Origin: Peribacillus sp. Bi96
Lineage (GTDB): Bacteria > Bacillota > Bacilli > Bacillales > DSM-1321
Assembly (NCBI RefSeq): GCF_918698115.1
Contig: NZ_CAKKLV010000007.1
Span: 165,602-229,601 of the forward strand
Reading direction: 5' to 3'
DNA length: 64,000 bases
This document shows, in pieces, positions 53,740 to 62,654 of this stretch. The stretch's first letter is position 1; every line of letters begins with the position of its first letter. Under the pieces are notes generated by a model. It was given only the letters and a program-made list of their open reading frames with translations, was not told where the DNA came from and ran no database searches. The position numbers and the translations under genes were made by a program.

Positions 53740-55368
53740 CTACATGAAAATCAATTTATGCTGATTATTGAACCGGTATTCCAGTTTCATGATATCGCGA
53801 ACGAAATCCGGTCCATATTGATTCAGGTAATAAAAAACATTCCAGATCCTCTCCTGGGGTGACTCCAGAGGATACAACGAATTTGCTATCCGTTCATATT
53901 TTTTCAATATAACCGAATGACGTTCCTTTGTCCGGTCACCGATCTTCCCATACATGAAATCCAATTGCTTTTGGATGAATTCAATGTTTTTATGTAACAT
54001 CGGCTCAAGTCCTCTATCTAAAGAAACGGCGTGTTCGAAAAGCTTTTCATGGTTCTCTTCAAGCTGCGATTTCAGCGTACCGAATAGATGATCGATCGTC
54101 TCATCTTTCACGGAATCAAGGAAACTTTGTACAGCATTAGCGGTACCCTCAGTCAGAACAGTTTCCAAACCGAGTTCCATTTCTTCAAGATCCGTTTGGA
54201 CACTTCGTTCTACAAGCGTGATGTTTAATCGAGGAATGATTGGCGGCATCTTCATTGCGAACAACTCAAATGCCTGTTTTAATTCTGCCCAATAGGCAAT
54301 TTCCCCTGGCCCAGAAATGAAAGCCAATACAGGGAAAAGCATTTCCTGCATAAGTGGGCGTGTAATGACATTGTTGCTAAGTCGTTCTGGATTATTTTTG
54401 GCTATCTTCAGGAGTTCTTCCTTGGAAAATGATACCTCACCATTTTTCCCGCTGAAACCGCCTTCTACACGTTCGAGTAAACATCGATCCTTTTTTTCTG
54501 GATCATAATAAAATAAATTCGCGGCTTGTTTATCCATTTCTATCATTTTTGCGTACCCTTTGGCATGCATGTATGTTTGTTGTTCCTCGACCACTTCAGC
54601 AATCCGTTCACTTTTATTGATCATCAACTCAAAGTAGCCCTTCTCGATTTGCCTTAATTCCGAATCTCCGGCATCGACAAGTAAAAGGCCATATTCCTGA
54701 AACCACTCATGAATCAGCCGTGCAAAAAAGTCAACAAAGGTTTTCGATTGACTAATCGTTTCTTTCATATCAATCAGGAGTTTATTCGTAAAGGCAGTTT
54801 CTCCATAGGTTTCAATAATTTCTTCAAACCACTTCCCTGCCTTTTCCGTTTCAAGCTCCACATCTGAAACCATTGTTTTATACGGCTGATAGGAAGGATA
54901 GGTTTTTTTGTCCGGTTTACCGTTTTTCATAACATAAACATGATTGACTTCAGCCAAATCATGATCTTCTCCAGCTATCCAAAAAACTGGAATGACTGGC
55001 CGCCCCAGTTCTTTCTCTTGTTCTTCCGCAAGCTTAATGATCGATATCACTTTATGAATGGTATACAGCGGACCTGATAATAACCCAGCCTGCTGGCCTC
55101 CAATCACAACAACGGAATCATCCCTGCGCAATCTTTCAATATTTCCATCAACAGCTGCACTGCTTGGAAGATGAGACATGTATTGTTGTATGTAATCCGA
55201 TAATTCACCACGTAAAAAAGAGCGATTCATCAATTCATTATATCTATTACGATAAATGTCCGGCTTAGACAAGTCATAGTGAAAATAATCCTCCGCTTCA
55301 AGACGGTTTTGTAAATAGTCCGATGCAAAACGGTTTAAAGATGGTAACGCGAGATCTTTCATCTCCAT
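53740..55368 (-). CDS. bshC: Putative cysteine ligase BshC (bacillithiol synthesis)
   Basis: BshC is the last enzyme of bacillithiol synthesis; it adds cysteine to glucosaminyl-malate. The 542-residue protein shows family features: VVIGGQQAGLLSGPLYTIHKVISII, PVFWIAGEDHDLAEVNH, RPLMQEMLFPVLAFISGPGEIAYWAELKQAFE, and a long C-terminal coiled coil. GGGAG lies seven bases before the ATG. It is the yllA gene next to mraZ, its usual place in Bacillus. bshA and bshB are outside the window. Confidence 0.95.
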   Translation of the reverse strand: MEMKDLALPSLNRFASDYLQNRLEAEDYFHYDLSKPDIYRNRYNELMNRSFLRGELSDYIQQYMSHLPSSAAVDGNIERLRRDDSVVVIGGQQAGLLSGPLYTIHKVISIIKLAEEQEKELGRPVIPVFWIAGEDHDLAEVNHVYVMKNGKPDKKTYPSYQPYKTMVSDVELETEKAGKWFEEIIETYGETAFTNKLLIDMKETISQSKTFVDFFARLIHEWFQEYGLLLVDAGDSELRQIEKGYFELMINKSERIAEVVEEQQTYMHAKGYAKMIEMDKQAANLFYYDPEKKDRCLLERVEGGFSGKNGEVSFSKEELLKIAKNNPERLSNNVITRPLMQEMLFPVLAFISGPGEIAYWAELKQAFELFAMKMPPIIPRLNITLVERSVQTDLEEMELGLETVLTEGTANAVQSFLDSVKDETIDHLFGTLKSQLEENHEKLFEHAVSLDRGLEPMLHKNIEFIQKQLDFMYGKIGDRTKERHSVILKKYERIANSLYPLESPQERIWNVFYYLNQYGPDFVRDIMKLEYRFNNQHKLIFM

Positions 55369-55477
55369 TTCTGTTCTCCCTTTCTCTGCAACTACAATTC
55401 TTTTTAGAGTATAACATTCCGGTTTAAGAAAACAAAAGAAGTTGCCCAGCAGCAGAAAATTGTTGCGATGTTCTATG

Positions 55478-55870
55478 TTATGTAGTCAATATCTTCGTAA
55501 TACTTGATATTAATCCGATGGAGAATAGCAGAAGGTAAGCGACAAAAAAGAAGGCGAAGTTCACTCTCCAAAAACCCTTTAATACCTTATGGAAAATGAT
55601 TTCTCCTTTCACCTTGTAATGGACAAGGACCACAACGAAGGCGTTGATGAGCATGATCAGCATGATCACCCAAAGAATATGCTTATCCCAAATTGTAATA
55701 ATTAAATAATGGACGGATAATACGAAAAACAGCGTACTCATGTCCATCGCAAATTGAACGGAGCGCCTGTGGTTTCCGGTAAATTTTTTGGCACTTACAA
55801 AAAAAAGTATATACCCTACAAAAGGCAAGGTAATAAATATCGCGGCAAGACTTGAAACAACGTTCGGCAC
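55478..55870 (-). CDS. DUF3397 family membrane protein
   Basis: The 130-residue protein has four membrane segments (about 8-25, 42-62, 66-86 and 105-125) joined by short basic loops such as KKFTGNHRRSVQ. It matches the DUF3397 type found beside bshC and panE in Bacillus; the function is unknown. The GTG start at 55870 has GGGGGG upstream and lies five bases after the panE stop, so it is co-transcribed with panE. Confidence 0.8.
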   Translation of the reverse strand: MPNVVSSLAAIFITLPFVGYILFFVSAKKFTGNHRRSVQFAMDMSTLFFVLSVHYLIITIWDKHILWVIMLIMLINAFVVVLVHYKVKGEIIFHKVLKGFWRVNFAFFFVAYLLLFSIGLISSITKILTT

Positions 55871-55874
55871 ACTC

Positions 55875-56759
55875 TCATCCCCCCTGAGACTCTTTTCCTT
55901 TGACCATCATATATAGGGAAGACGTCAGGCAATCACTTTTCCCTTTACGCTTTGCCTCCGAGAGGATATGACCCAAAATAGCATCAATTTCCGTTTCACG
56001 GCCGTTTTCTAGATCTTTAAGCATAGACGATCGGTTTCCCGCTGTCGCCATACAAACGGATTTTACATGTTCAAATGACTCCGTTTTATTCCGCAATTCC
56101 AAAATACCGGAGATTTCTTCAAAAAGAGCTTGAAACAACCGATAATAAAAGGCGTTAGTGATTAAACCGCCATTTTCCACATTAAGTATCGCTGTTAATG
56201 GATTTATTACTGCATTAACGACAAGCTTACCAATCAGCATCGAGTGATAGTCCTCACTCTTAGTAAAAGGAAATTGAGCAATATCTTCATTCAATAACGT
56301 GAGTTGATCAAGATCCCCTTTAAAGGAAGCGATCCTTGTAATGCCAGGTCCCGTATGCTCCACGGTATTCCTGTCATGCCTCAATGCCCCATGCTCCACT
56401 ACCCCCACATAGATGGCTGGAGATTGCAGCTGTTTCAAATAAGAAATATGCCCGTATCCGTTCTGCAAGAATAGCAATGGGACCTGAATACTCTTGATTG
56501 CAGGCAATAATTCTGGCAGATGATATTGTTTAACTGTCGTTATAAGTAGATCCTGATCCGTAATCCCCTCATCCAAGCCCTTCGAAATGATGCCGGAAAA
56601 CACTCGGCTTTCACCATTCTCAATAAGACGGATACCAGCACTATTGATGATGGAGGCCTGTTTTGCAGTGCGAGTATAAAGCGTCACTCTATGTTTTCCA
56701 CTCAAACGGGACGCAAACAGCAACCCGATGGCCCCTCCTCCAATGATTCCAATTCTCAT
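55875..56759 (-). CDS. panE: 2-dehydropantoate 2-reductase
   Basis: PanE reduces ketopantoate to pantoate with NADPH for coenzyme A synthesis. The 294-residue protein has the Rossmann motif IGIIGGGAIGLLFASRL, the LLFLQNGYGHISYL segment, the catalytic Lys in GKLVVNAVINPLTAIL, and a C-terminal ApbA domain ending DAILGHILSEAKRKGKSD. It corresponds to ylbQ in B. subtilis. Paralogues exist in Bacillus, so the exact ketoacid preference is inferred. Confidence 0.88.
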   Translation of the reverse strand: MRIGIIGGGAIGLLFASRLSGKHRVTLYTRTAKQASIINSAGIRLIENGESRVFSGIISKGLDEGITDQDLLITTVKQYHLPELLPAIKSIQVPLLFLQNGYGHISYLKQLQSPAIYVGVVEHGALRHDRNTVEHTGPGITRIASFKGDLDQLTLLNEDIAQFPFTKSEDYHSMLIGKLVVNAVINPLTAILNVENGGLITNAFYYRLFQALFEEISGILELRNKTESFEHVKSVCMATAGNRSSMLKDLENGRETEIDAILGHILSEAKRKGKSDCLTSSLYMMVKGKESQGG

Positions 56760-57213
56760 AATACCCTTCCTTACTTTTCGAAATATATTTACTATTCTAA
56801 CACATTATCTTTTTTATCCTGCATCATTTTTCACAGCCTCACTTTCATAAAACCGGCTAAATTAGCATAAATGAAACAGCCCAACAATAAAATTCAATGG
56901 AAAGTATTATAAATACGCCATTGAAGATATATTTCCTTCTTTAAGGTAAAATTTAATGGTATATTAGATACGAAAAGCTTAGCCATTTTTAGACTTTATA
57001 GGATCAAAAGATACCTCCAATCTCAACCGACGAGTAATCGAAGGAATAGGACGGAGGATAAAAGGCTGTAAGCATTTAGTCAGCAAGGGTGAATCGATCG
57101 ATGTCATGCTAGATTTTGCCTTAAGCTGGGTTCCACATGGTAGCGATCAGTGGGATGGACTTTAGATGGGGACTATCACAAGAGGTTTATCAGAATTAAG
57201 GGGGAGCTTTTTT
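56760..57213. other. Unexplained interval between panE and ylbP
   Basis: The divergent interval of 454 bases is A/T-rich at its left end. The segment 56983-57165 is richer in G and reads open on the plus strand for about 60 codons (from PFLDFIGSKDTSN to SDQWDGL and a TAG), but there is no start codon with a ribosome binding site and no similarity that I recognise. ATACCTCC (57010-57017) and GGAGGAT near 57054 could pair in an RNA. It may be a leader RNA or gene remnant; neither is established. Confidence 0.35.
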
Positions 57214-57702
57214 ATGGAATACAAGGTGGAAAGATTACTTGTGAATTTTAAAACGCTTGAGGAATTCAAAAAATTCAAAGAATACGGGATCCAGGAACTT
57301 TCAATGCTAGATGATCTAGAGGGTAACATCATTGAAAATGACAGCCAATCACCTTTTTACGGAATCTTTTATGGCGACAAACTTGTAGCCCGGATGAGCC
57401 TGTATAAAAGAAGCGCTAAATTTGACCAGTATTTTGACAATTCGAGGGACTTCCTTGTTCTTTGGAAACTTGAAGTCCTGCCTAACTATCAGAAAAAAGG
57501 CTACGGAAAAGCATTAGTCGAATTCGCCAAAAGCCAAAAGATGCCTATCAAAACCAACCCAAGAGTTCATTCACAAGACTTTTGGAAAAAGATGGGGTTC
57601 TCTGCTGTATCCTACGATATGGAAAGGGACCTTGGAGAAAACCCGCTGATTTGGAGCCCATTTGACAAACAAGAAGATATAGAAATAGATACACAAGACT
57701 AA
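57214..57702 (+). CDS. ylbP: GNAT family N-acetyltransferase YlbP
   Basis: The 162-residue protein has a GNAT fold: FYGDKLVARMSLYKR, VLWKLEVLPNYQKKGYGKALVEFAKS (acetyl-CoA-binding motif A) and PRVHSQDFWKKMGFSAVSYD. The ATG at 57214 (MEYKVERLLVNF) is preceded by AAGGGGGAG; the longer frame from 57166 has no such site. Substrate unknown. It corresponds to ylbP, next to ylbQ and ylbO as in B. subtilis. Confidence 0.88.
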   Translation: MEYKVERLLVNFKTLEEFKKFKEYGIQELSMLDDLEGNIIENDSQSPFYGIFYGDKLVARMSLYKRSAKFDQYFDNSRDFLVLWKLEVLPNYQKKGYGKALVEFAKSQKMPIKTNPRVHSQDFWKKMGFSAVSYDMERDLGENPLIWSPFDKQEDIEIDTQD

Positions 57703-57711
57703 GAAATTAAA

Positions 57712-57748
57712 GAAAATGCGGGCGGATTTTTCCACCCGTATTTTTTAT
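57712..57748. terminator. Bidirectional terminator between ylbP and the rsfA-like gene
   Basis: AAAATGCGGGCGGA-TTTTT-CCACCCGTATTTTTTATT, flanked by A-rich and T-rich runs. It lies between two convergent genes. Confidence 0.85.
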
Positions 57749-58365
57749 TTATTGACCCTCTCTAAATTACCATTCTTATCCATTTGGAAACTCACTTTCG
57801 GATTCGTCTTTTCGTCTTCTTGTACACTAAGCTTTCTCGCCCGCTCCATAATTTGCATTAACGCACGATAATCCTCCTCAACCGCTTTCAGGTTTTCTTT
57901 TAACAAGGCATTTTCTTCCTGCAATCGGACATTTTGCTGTTCTAGAAATAGGTACTGCTCAGAAATCCGTTCTTTTTCCTTATTATCAACCTGGAAGAAC
58001 TCATCCATTTTAGTTAAATATAATATGACTTCCTGAAGGGTAATAGATTCTTTTTCTTCTTCCTGCGGCGCTTTTGGTTCAATAGTGTTATTTTCGACCA
58101 CTGCAACGGATTCCCTTTCCATTTCAGCATCATTGACTACCTGTTCTTTCCTTTGTTTTTTTGCCAGCTCGATCCCTGATTTATATTGCTTTCTTACAAA
58201 AGAATTCCAACGAAATCCACAAGCAGCAGATGTTCTCGATAACTGCTTCCCTACTTCTTCAAAAGCCTTTAATTGTGTACTGCCCTCTCGTATATGCCTT
58301 AGCACCACTTCAGCCAACAACAAATCCTCATCCTGAGTCCATGCATCTTGTCTCGCAATCGACAT
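57745..58365 (-). CDS. ylbO: RsfA family transcription factor (YlbO-like)
   Basis: The 206-residue protein starts with a Myb/SANT-like DNA-binding domain ([57 protein letters not shown]), followed by a basic KKQRKEQ stretch and a coiled coil (about 125-190). This is the layout of RsfA, which fine-tunes sigma-F genes in the forespore, and of its paralogue YlbO, which is linked to sigma-E/K control in the mother cell. The position next to ylbP and rpmF points to YlbO. GGGAGGT precedes the ATG. Confidence 0.85.
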   Translation of the reverse strand: MSIARQDAWTQDEDLLLAEVVLRHIREGSTQLKAFEEVGKQLSRTSAACGFRWNSFVRKQYKSGIELAKKQRKEQVVNDAEMERESVAVVENNTIEPKAPQEEEKESITLQEVILYLTKMDEFFQVDNKEKERISEQYLFLEQQNVRLQEENALLKENLKAVEEDYRALMQIMERARKLSVQEDEKTNPKVSFQMDKNGNLERVNK

Positions 58366-58442
58366 CTCTCTACCTCCCAGCAAGTTTTAATTCATAATAT
58401 GCACATGCTAGGAAAGATAGAAGAATATAGAGCGTGTAATAT

Positions 58443-59207
58443 TTATTTTTTCTTAGTTAAAAAACGATTGACTGCGGCATGATGGGCATCACTCGCCCAC
58501 AGTTTAGCACATTCCCTGATTTCCGCATCCATTCTTCCTTTAAGCCCGCTAGCCTGCCATTTATTGACCAACAATTTTTTGTAAGCGATCAATACCCCTG
58601 TCTCATGGCGAAGGAAATCTTCTGCGAACCTTTCCCATCCATCACTGCCCTCTCCGACTATCTCATCTACGAAACCAATTTCCACGGCTTCCTCTGCTTT
58701 ATGTATTTTCGCATCCATTAATAGCTTTAGCGCTTTTTGCTCTGGTATTTTTTCAAGTAAAAGTGAAGCACCGCCCCAACCTGTCGTGATTCCTAGAGTT
58801 CCTTGTACAAAACCTAGCTTAACTCCGCTTTTCGCTAACCTGAAATCACAAGCTGTAGCTATTTCGCATCCCCCGCCGATTGCGCTTCCATTGATAAGCG
58901 CTAGTGTTGGTTTTGGAAAAACTGCTAGTGTATAAAGAATTTCGCCCATTTTCGATAACATACCAAAGGCCTCTTCTTCTGTATACAGATCATGAAATTC
59001 ACTCAAATCCCCACCAGAGCAGAATGCCTCGGCCCCCACTCCTGTAAGGACTAGCAACTTCACTTCGTCATCGATTGCCGCTTCCGACAAAATCGTCTCA
59101 AGTTCGTCCATCAATTGATAATTCACAGCATTCCTTTTCTCCGGTCTATTAAATTGGACCTTCATGAAACCGCGTATATCCGTTTCAACCTTAATCATCT
59201 GATTCAC
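58443..59207 (-). CDS. Enoyl-CoA hydratase/isomerase family protein
   Basis: The 254-residue crotonase-fold protein has NRPEKRNAVNYQL, the oxyanion segment AFCSGGDLSEFHDL and GSAIGGGCEIATACDFRLA, with the later VQGTLGITTGWGGASLL. In typical hydratases the second acidic catalytic residue follows the GITTGWGG-type turn; here no Glu is evident at that point, so the activity may not be classical hydratase. The GTG at 59207 is supported by GAAGGTG; an ATG three codons on is an alternative. B. subtilis lacks a gene at this position. Confidence 0.82.
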   Translation of the reverse strand: MNQMIKVETDIRGFMKVQFNRPEKRNAVNYQLMDELETILSEAAIDDEVKLLVLTGVGAEAFCSGGDLSEFHDLYTEEEAFGMLSKMGEILYTLAVFPKPTLALINGSAIGGGCEIATACDFRLAKSGVKLGFVQGTLGITTGWGGASLLLEKIPEQKALKLLMDAKIHKAEEAVEIGFVDEIVGEGSDGWERFAEDFLRHETGVLIAYKKLLVNKWQASGLKGRMDAEIRECAKLWASDAHHAAVNRFLTKKK

Positions 59208-59273
59208 GTAAGCACCTTCCCCGAAATTCTCATTAAACTTGAACAATTCCAAATATTGCGCCAAATTAACTTG

Positions 59274-59308
59274 TAAAAAAAGCACAGAGAAAAAATCTCT
59301 GCGCTTTG
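59274..59308 (-). terminator. Terminator of rpmF
   Basis: AAAGCGCAGAGA-TTTTT-TCTCTGTGCTTTTTTT, about 50 bases after the rpmF stop. The enoyl-CoA hydratase gene starts about 65 bases beyond, so it needs its own promoter or read-through. Confidence 0.88.
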
Positions 59309-59356
59309 ATTAGCGTGTTGCATCAAGAAAGCAAAGCTTTCAAGTAGGTCAAGAAA

Positions 59357-59530
59357 TTATTTTGCGACAACTTCTTTTCCTTTATATGTTCCACATTCTT
59401 TACACACGTGATGTGAAAGAGTCATTCCACCACAGCTCGGGCATTCTACCATACCAGGTACTTGAAGCTTGAAGTGTGTACGACGTTTTCTTTTTACAGT
59501 TTTCGACGTTCTTCTAAAAGGTACAGCCAT
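59357..59530 (-). CDS. rpmF: 50S ribosomal protein L32
   Basis: L32 is a small protein of the large ribosomal subunit. The 57 residues begin [19 protein letters not shown] and contain a zinc-binding pair of CxxC motifs (CPSC and CKEC), so it is the zinc form. GGAGGTG precedes the ATG at 59530. It follows ylbN, as in most bacteria (yceD-rpmF). Confidence 0.97.
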   Translation of the reverse strand: MAVPFRRTSKTVKRKRRTHFKLQVPGMVECPSCGGMTLSHHVCKECGTYKGKEVVAK

Positions 59531-59595
59531 TATTCCCACCTCCTTAAAAAATATAAAAAAGCTGGAAAAATCGGATTAACGATTTTTCGTTCCAA

Positions 59596-60117
59596 TCAAG
59601 ATTCTTTATTGTTGTCAAAAAAGTCGGCAAGCTTTGCAAATCTCGGATCAACCTTATGCTCATTTTCTTCGACAGAAATAACAGCCCAGTCTTTCCCAGA
59701 TCGAGGAGCAGCTTCGTTCGAATCGACATCCTCACAAAAAACCTGCATCGGAATTTCTAGCAATAAATTTTCTTTAATTACCGGTATAAGGTCTACAACG
59801 TCACCTTCCACAACAGTGACATCATCTCCGTAGAAATCAGTGCCATCTGCCTTTAAAAGAAAGGTTTCCTTTGTATCAATATCAATCGGATATTTAACGT
59901 CTACCAGTGTACGGGAGCAAGGTAATGTTAATTCACCAGTAAGATGCAAGTGAAAAGTAATCTCGGTCGAGTTGATATCAGCTCTTCCTGCTACTCTAAT
60001 CGGAGAAACGTCGCGTATTTGCGGGTCTCTTTCTCTAATGTCCAAGACATCCACCAGCTCATCAAACCGTAAATCTTTGTCCCGAATTTTTTGAAGTTGA
60101 CTAATCGTCCATTTCAA
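59596..60117 (-). CDS. ylbN: DUF177 family protein YlbN (YceD-like)
   Basis: The 173-residue protein belongs to the YceD/DUF177 family, known for its fixed location before rpmF and linked to 23S rRNA metabolism in other organisms; the molecular role is not fully defined. Characteristic segments are GRADINSTEITFHLHLTGELTLPCSRTL and DPRFAKLADFFDN near the end; the conserved Cys lies in LPCSRTL. The start is a TTG with GAGGTG seven bases upstream. A full-consensus promoter is located just before it. Confidence 0.88.
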   Translation of the reverse strand: MKWTISQLQKIRDKDLRFDELVDVLDIRERDPQIRDVSPIRVAGRADINSTEITFHLHLTGELTLPCSRTLVDVKYPIDIDTKETFLLKADGTDFYGDDVTVVEGDVVDLIPVIKENLLLEIPMQVFCEDVDSNEAAPRSGKDWAVISVEENEHKVDPRFAKLADFFDNNKES

Positions 60118-60145
60118 ATGAAATCACCTCAAGGCAACAAAAATA

Positions 60146-60174
60146 ATTATAGCTTTCAATTATAAGTTTGTCAA
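60146..60174 (-). promoter_or_regulatory. Consensus sigma-A promoter of ylbN-rpmF
   Basis: TTGACA (60169-60174), a 17-base spacer and TATAAT (60146-60151) on the minus strand: a perfect match to consensus, about 30 bases before the ylbN start, in keeping with high expression of a ribosomal protein. Confidence 0.88.
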
Positions 60175-60196
60175 TATTTTTTCTTTACACTATAAT
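60168..60196 (+). promoter_or_regulatory. Sigma-A promoter of tmcAL
   Basis: TTGTCA (60168-60173), a 17-base spacer and TATAAT (60191-60196) on the plus strand. Its -35 box occupies the same bases as the -35 box of the ylbN promoter. The predicted leader of tmcAL is about 130 bases. Confidence 0.75.
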
Positions 60197-60335
60197 GTAG
60201 TCATCCTAACAGATTATTCAAGATTATGATTCATTTCAAACAAAAAATCACGACGAATCATTATAGTAATTTTACTTGAAATACTATTTTAGCACTAAGT
60301 TGGAAAAATACAAAGTTTTTCTCTGAGGTGATCGA

Positions 60336-61544
60336 ATGAAGGCTTGCGGTTTAGTAGTCGAATATAACCCTTTTCATAATGGACATGTTTTACATGCAAG
60401 AGAAAGTAGAGAAAAAACGGGGGCGGATGTCGTGGTGGCGGTTATGAGCGGGCCCTTTTTACAGCGCGGCGAACCTGCTATCGTCAGCAAGTGGGCACGT
60501 ACTGAAATGGCATTAAATGGCGGCATCGACCTTGTTATCGAGCTTCCTTATGCTTTTGCAACGCAGAAGGCGGAGATATTTGCAAATGGATCCATTTCTC
60601 TTTTGGAATCCCTTGGGTGTGACTCATTTTGCTTTGGAAGTGAGGATGGCAGAATTGAACCATTCATCACAGCCCATAAAACCCTTTCGGATAATTCGGC
60701 CGCATTCGATGCAGCCATTAAATCGGCGATGGACGCTGGGAATAGTTATCCGGCAAGTGCAGCCCAGGCCTATCAATCGATCATCAAAAGTGATCTGGCC
60801 CTGGATTTGACGAAGCCTAATAATATTCTTGGAAAGGAATATGTAAGTGCAGCCCTTTCAAATGGCTATTCCATTCGCCCTTACACGATTCAAAGGGTTT
60901 CTGCCGGATACCATGAAACAAAGTTATCCAATGATCGTATTGCCAGTGCAACGGGTATACGAAAAGCCATCCATGAACAAAACCAGGAATTAGATCCTGT
61001 TTCCAGTTATGTTCCTCAACCGACAATGAATGGACTAAAGCAATACTTAGCGCACTACCATTCCTTACATGACTGGGAAATGTATTGGCCTATGTTAAAA
61101 TACCGAATTCTCTCGTCTTCTTTAAACGAATTGGCAGGGATATACGAAATCGAGGAGGGCATTGAGTATCGAATAAAGGAGATGGCCAAACAATCTTCGA
61201 ACTTCACTGGATTCATGAACGCACTTAAAACAAAGCGCTACACATGGACCCGACTCCAGAGGATGTGTGTCCATATATTGTCCCATACATTAAAGGAACA
61301 AATGAAACATAATGAGCATCCAGCCTATATCAGGCTTCTTGGCATGACTCGCAGGGGGCAGGAATATCTTCGTACCGTCAAAAAAGGCTTACCGATCCCG
61401 CTCATCTCTAAGCTTTCTTCCTATCAGGAGCAGGACATTGAAAACGACTTACGAGCGGCACAGGTGTATGCATTGGGCTTATCCGAACCATATCAAGCAG
61501 CCTTGATGAAACGGGAATATGCAGCCCCCATCATTATTGAGTGA
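60336..61544 (+). CDS. tmcAL: tRNA(Met) cytidine acetate ligase TmcAL
   Basis: TmcAL makes N4-acetylcytidine at the wobble position of elongator tRNA-Met, using acetate and ATP. The 402-residue protein has an N-terminal nucleotidyltransferase-like fold with VEYNPFHNGHVLH (the HNGH motif, residues about 15-18), ANGSISLLESLGCDSFCFGSE and the LGKEYVSAAL segment. It was earlier called YlbM. GAGGTGATCGA lies before the ATG. It runs opposite to ylbN and converges on ylbL. Confidence 0.93.
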   Translation: MKACGLVVEYNPFHNGHVLHARESREKTGADVVVAVMSGPFLQRGEPAIVSKWARTEMALNGGIDLVIELPYAFATQKAEIFANGSISLLESLGCDSFCFGSEDGRIEPFITAHKTLSDNSAAFDAAIKSAMDAGNSYPASAAQAYQSIIKSDLALDLTKPNNILGKEYVSAALSNGYSIRPYTIQRVSAGYHETKLSNDRIASATGIRKAIHEQNQELDPVSSYVPQPTMNGLKQYLAHYHSLHDWEMYWPMLKYRILSSSLNELAGIYEIEEGIEYRIKEMAKQSSNFTGFMNALKTKRYTWTRLQRMCVHILSHTLKEQMKHNEHPAYIRLLGMTRRGQEYLRTVKKGLPIPLISKLSSYQEQDIENDLRAAQVYALGLSEPYQAALMKREYAAPIIIE

Positions 61545-61589
61545 ATCGCTTTCAGCCTGGCATATTGCTTATAAAAAAGAAATTTCATC

Positions 61590-61629
61590 AAAAAAAAAGC
61601 GCAAACAGATGACTGTCCGCGCTTTTTTT
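61590..61629. terminator. Bidirectional terminator between tmcAL and ylbL
   Basis: AAAAAAAAGCGCAAACAG-ATGA-CTGTCCGCGCTTTTTTT with one internal mismatch pair and long A and T runs. It serves two convergent genes. Confidence 0.88.
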
Positions 61630-62654
61630 CATTTTTCTTTTCCTTTTAGTTTCGATAGATAGGCTAATGCATCCTCAAAGTTATCAACTGGAACGATCTT
61701 CATGTCCGTTTCAATGTCTTTTGCAGCTATGAGTGCGTCTTCATAATTGGAACCATCTGCTCCGTTTTCATTTGGGGCAAAGAAGATTTCGGCTCCAGAT
61801 TTATCGGCTGCCACTATTTTCTGTTGAATCCCGCCAATTGGACCTACTGTCCCATCATCCGACATCGTTCCTGTACCCGCTATATCGTATCCTTTTGTAA
61901 GATCCCCTTTTGTCAACTGATTATATATTTCCAAAGAAAACATTAAACCAGCAGAAGGACCGCCTATTTGTTCTGAATCTATGGCAATCGCCGGTTTTGT
62001 AGTCACTTTTCGATTATCATCTAGTGAAATGCCTATCCCAACCCTATTTGGGTCTTCTTTAAAAGGCTGTAATGAAAGAACGGCTGTTTTCTCCGTCTCC
62101 TCCCGCTTATAGACTATTTTGACTTCATCTCCAGCTTTTTTTCCGTTAATGTAGTCCATGAATTCTTGTGCAGACTTGAATTTAACATCATCGACCTGAA
62201 TGATTTGGTCGCCCGCTTTCAGCTCTTCGGCTGCCGGCATTCCTTTAAGCACGTCCAAAACATATACACCCAAGTATTCATATTCGACTTCTTTCCCTGC
62301 TTTTTCATAGGCTATCTGAATGGCATTATTTTTAGAACCATCCATTAAGTGCAGCTGCCTGACGTTATATTCTTCATCTGTTTCATCTTCGCTTCGAATG
62401 GAGGTTTCCGGATATAGCTCTTGATATTTGCTCCACTTCGCCAGCATATAGGAATAAATATTCGCCCGGCCCATCCTTACAGTGGTTAACATAAAGCTAC
62501 CTTCAGCTTCATCACCTCCGGACACCTCTATGATTGGCTCTAATTCCTTAGCCATTCCTGGTTTTGATACATAAAAAGGTAGGGAATAAAGGGCTGATGC
62601 TATGAGAAGTATAGCGACCACCAGGAAAGTGCGTACATACATTTTACGGCTCAT
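61629..62654 (-). CDS. ylbL: SepM-family PDZ / Lon-like serine protease YlbL
   Basis: The 341-residue protein has an N-terminal membrane anchor (about 7-25), a PDZ domain (about 110-190, with GVYVLDVLKGMPAAEELKAGDQIIQVDD) and a C-terminal Lon-type protease domain with the catalytic Ser in EQIGGPSAGLMFSLEIY and Lys in QQKIVAADKSGAEIF. In B. subtilis YlbL is one of the proteases acting on the DNA-damage division inhibitor YneA; that role is inferred here. The ATG at 62654 (MSRKMYVRTF) has GGAAGGAG upstream and overlaps ylbK by 11 bases. Confidence 0.9.
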   Translation of the reverse strand: MSRKMYVRTFLVVAILLIASALYSLPFYVSKPGMAKELEPIIEVSGGDEAEGSFMLTTVRMGRANIYSYMLAKWSKYQELYPETSIRSEDETDEEYNVRQLHLMDGSKNNAIQIAYEKAGKEVEYEYLGVYVLDVLKGMPAAEELKAGDQIIQVDDVKFKSAQEFMDYINGKKAGDEVKIVYKREETEKTAVLSLQPFKEDPNRVGIGISLDDNRKVTTKPAIAIDSEQIGGPSAGLMFSLEIYNQLTKGDLTKGYDIAGTGTMSDDGTVGPIGGIQQKIVAADKSGAEIFFAPNENGADGSNYEDALIAAKDIETDMKIVPVDNFEDALAYLSKLKGKEK

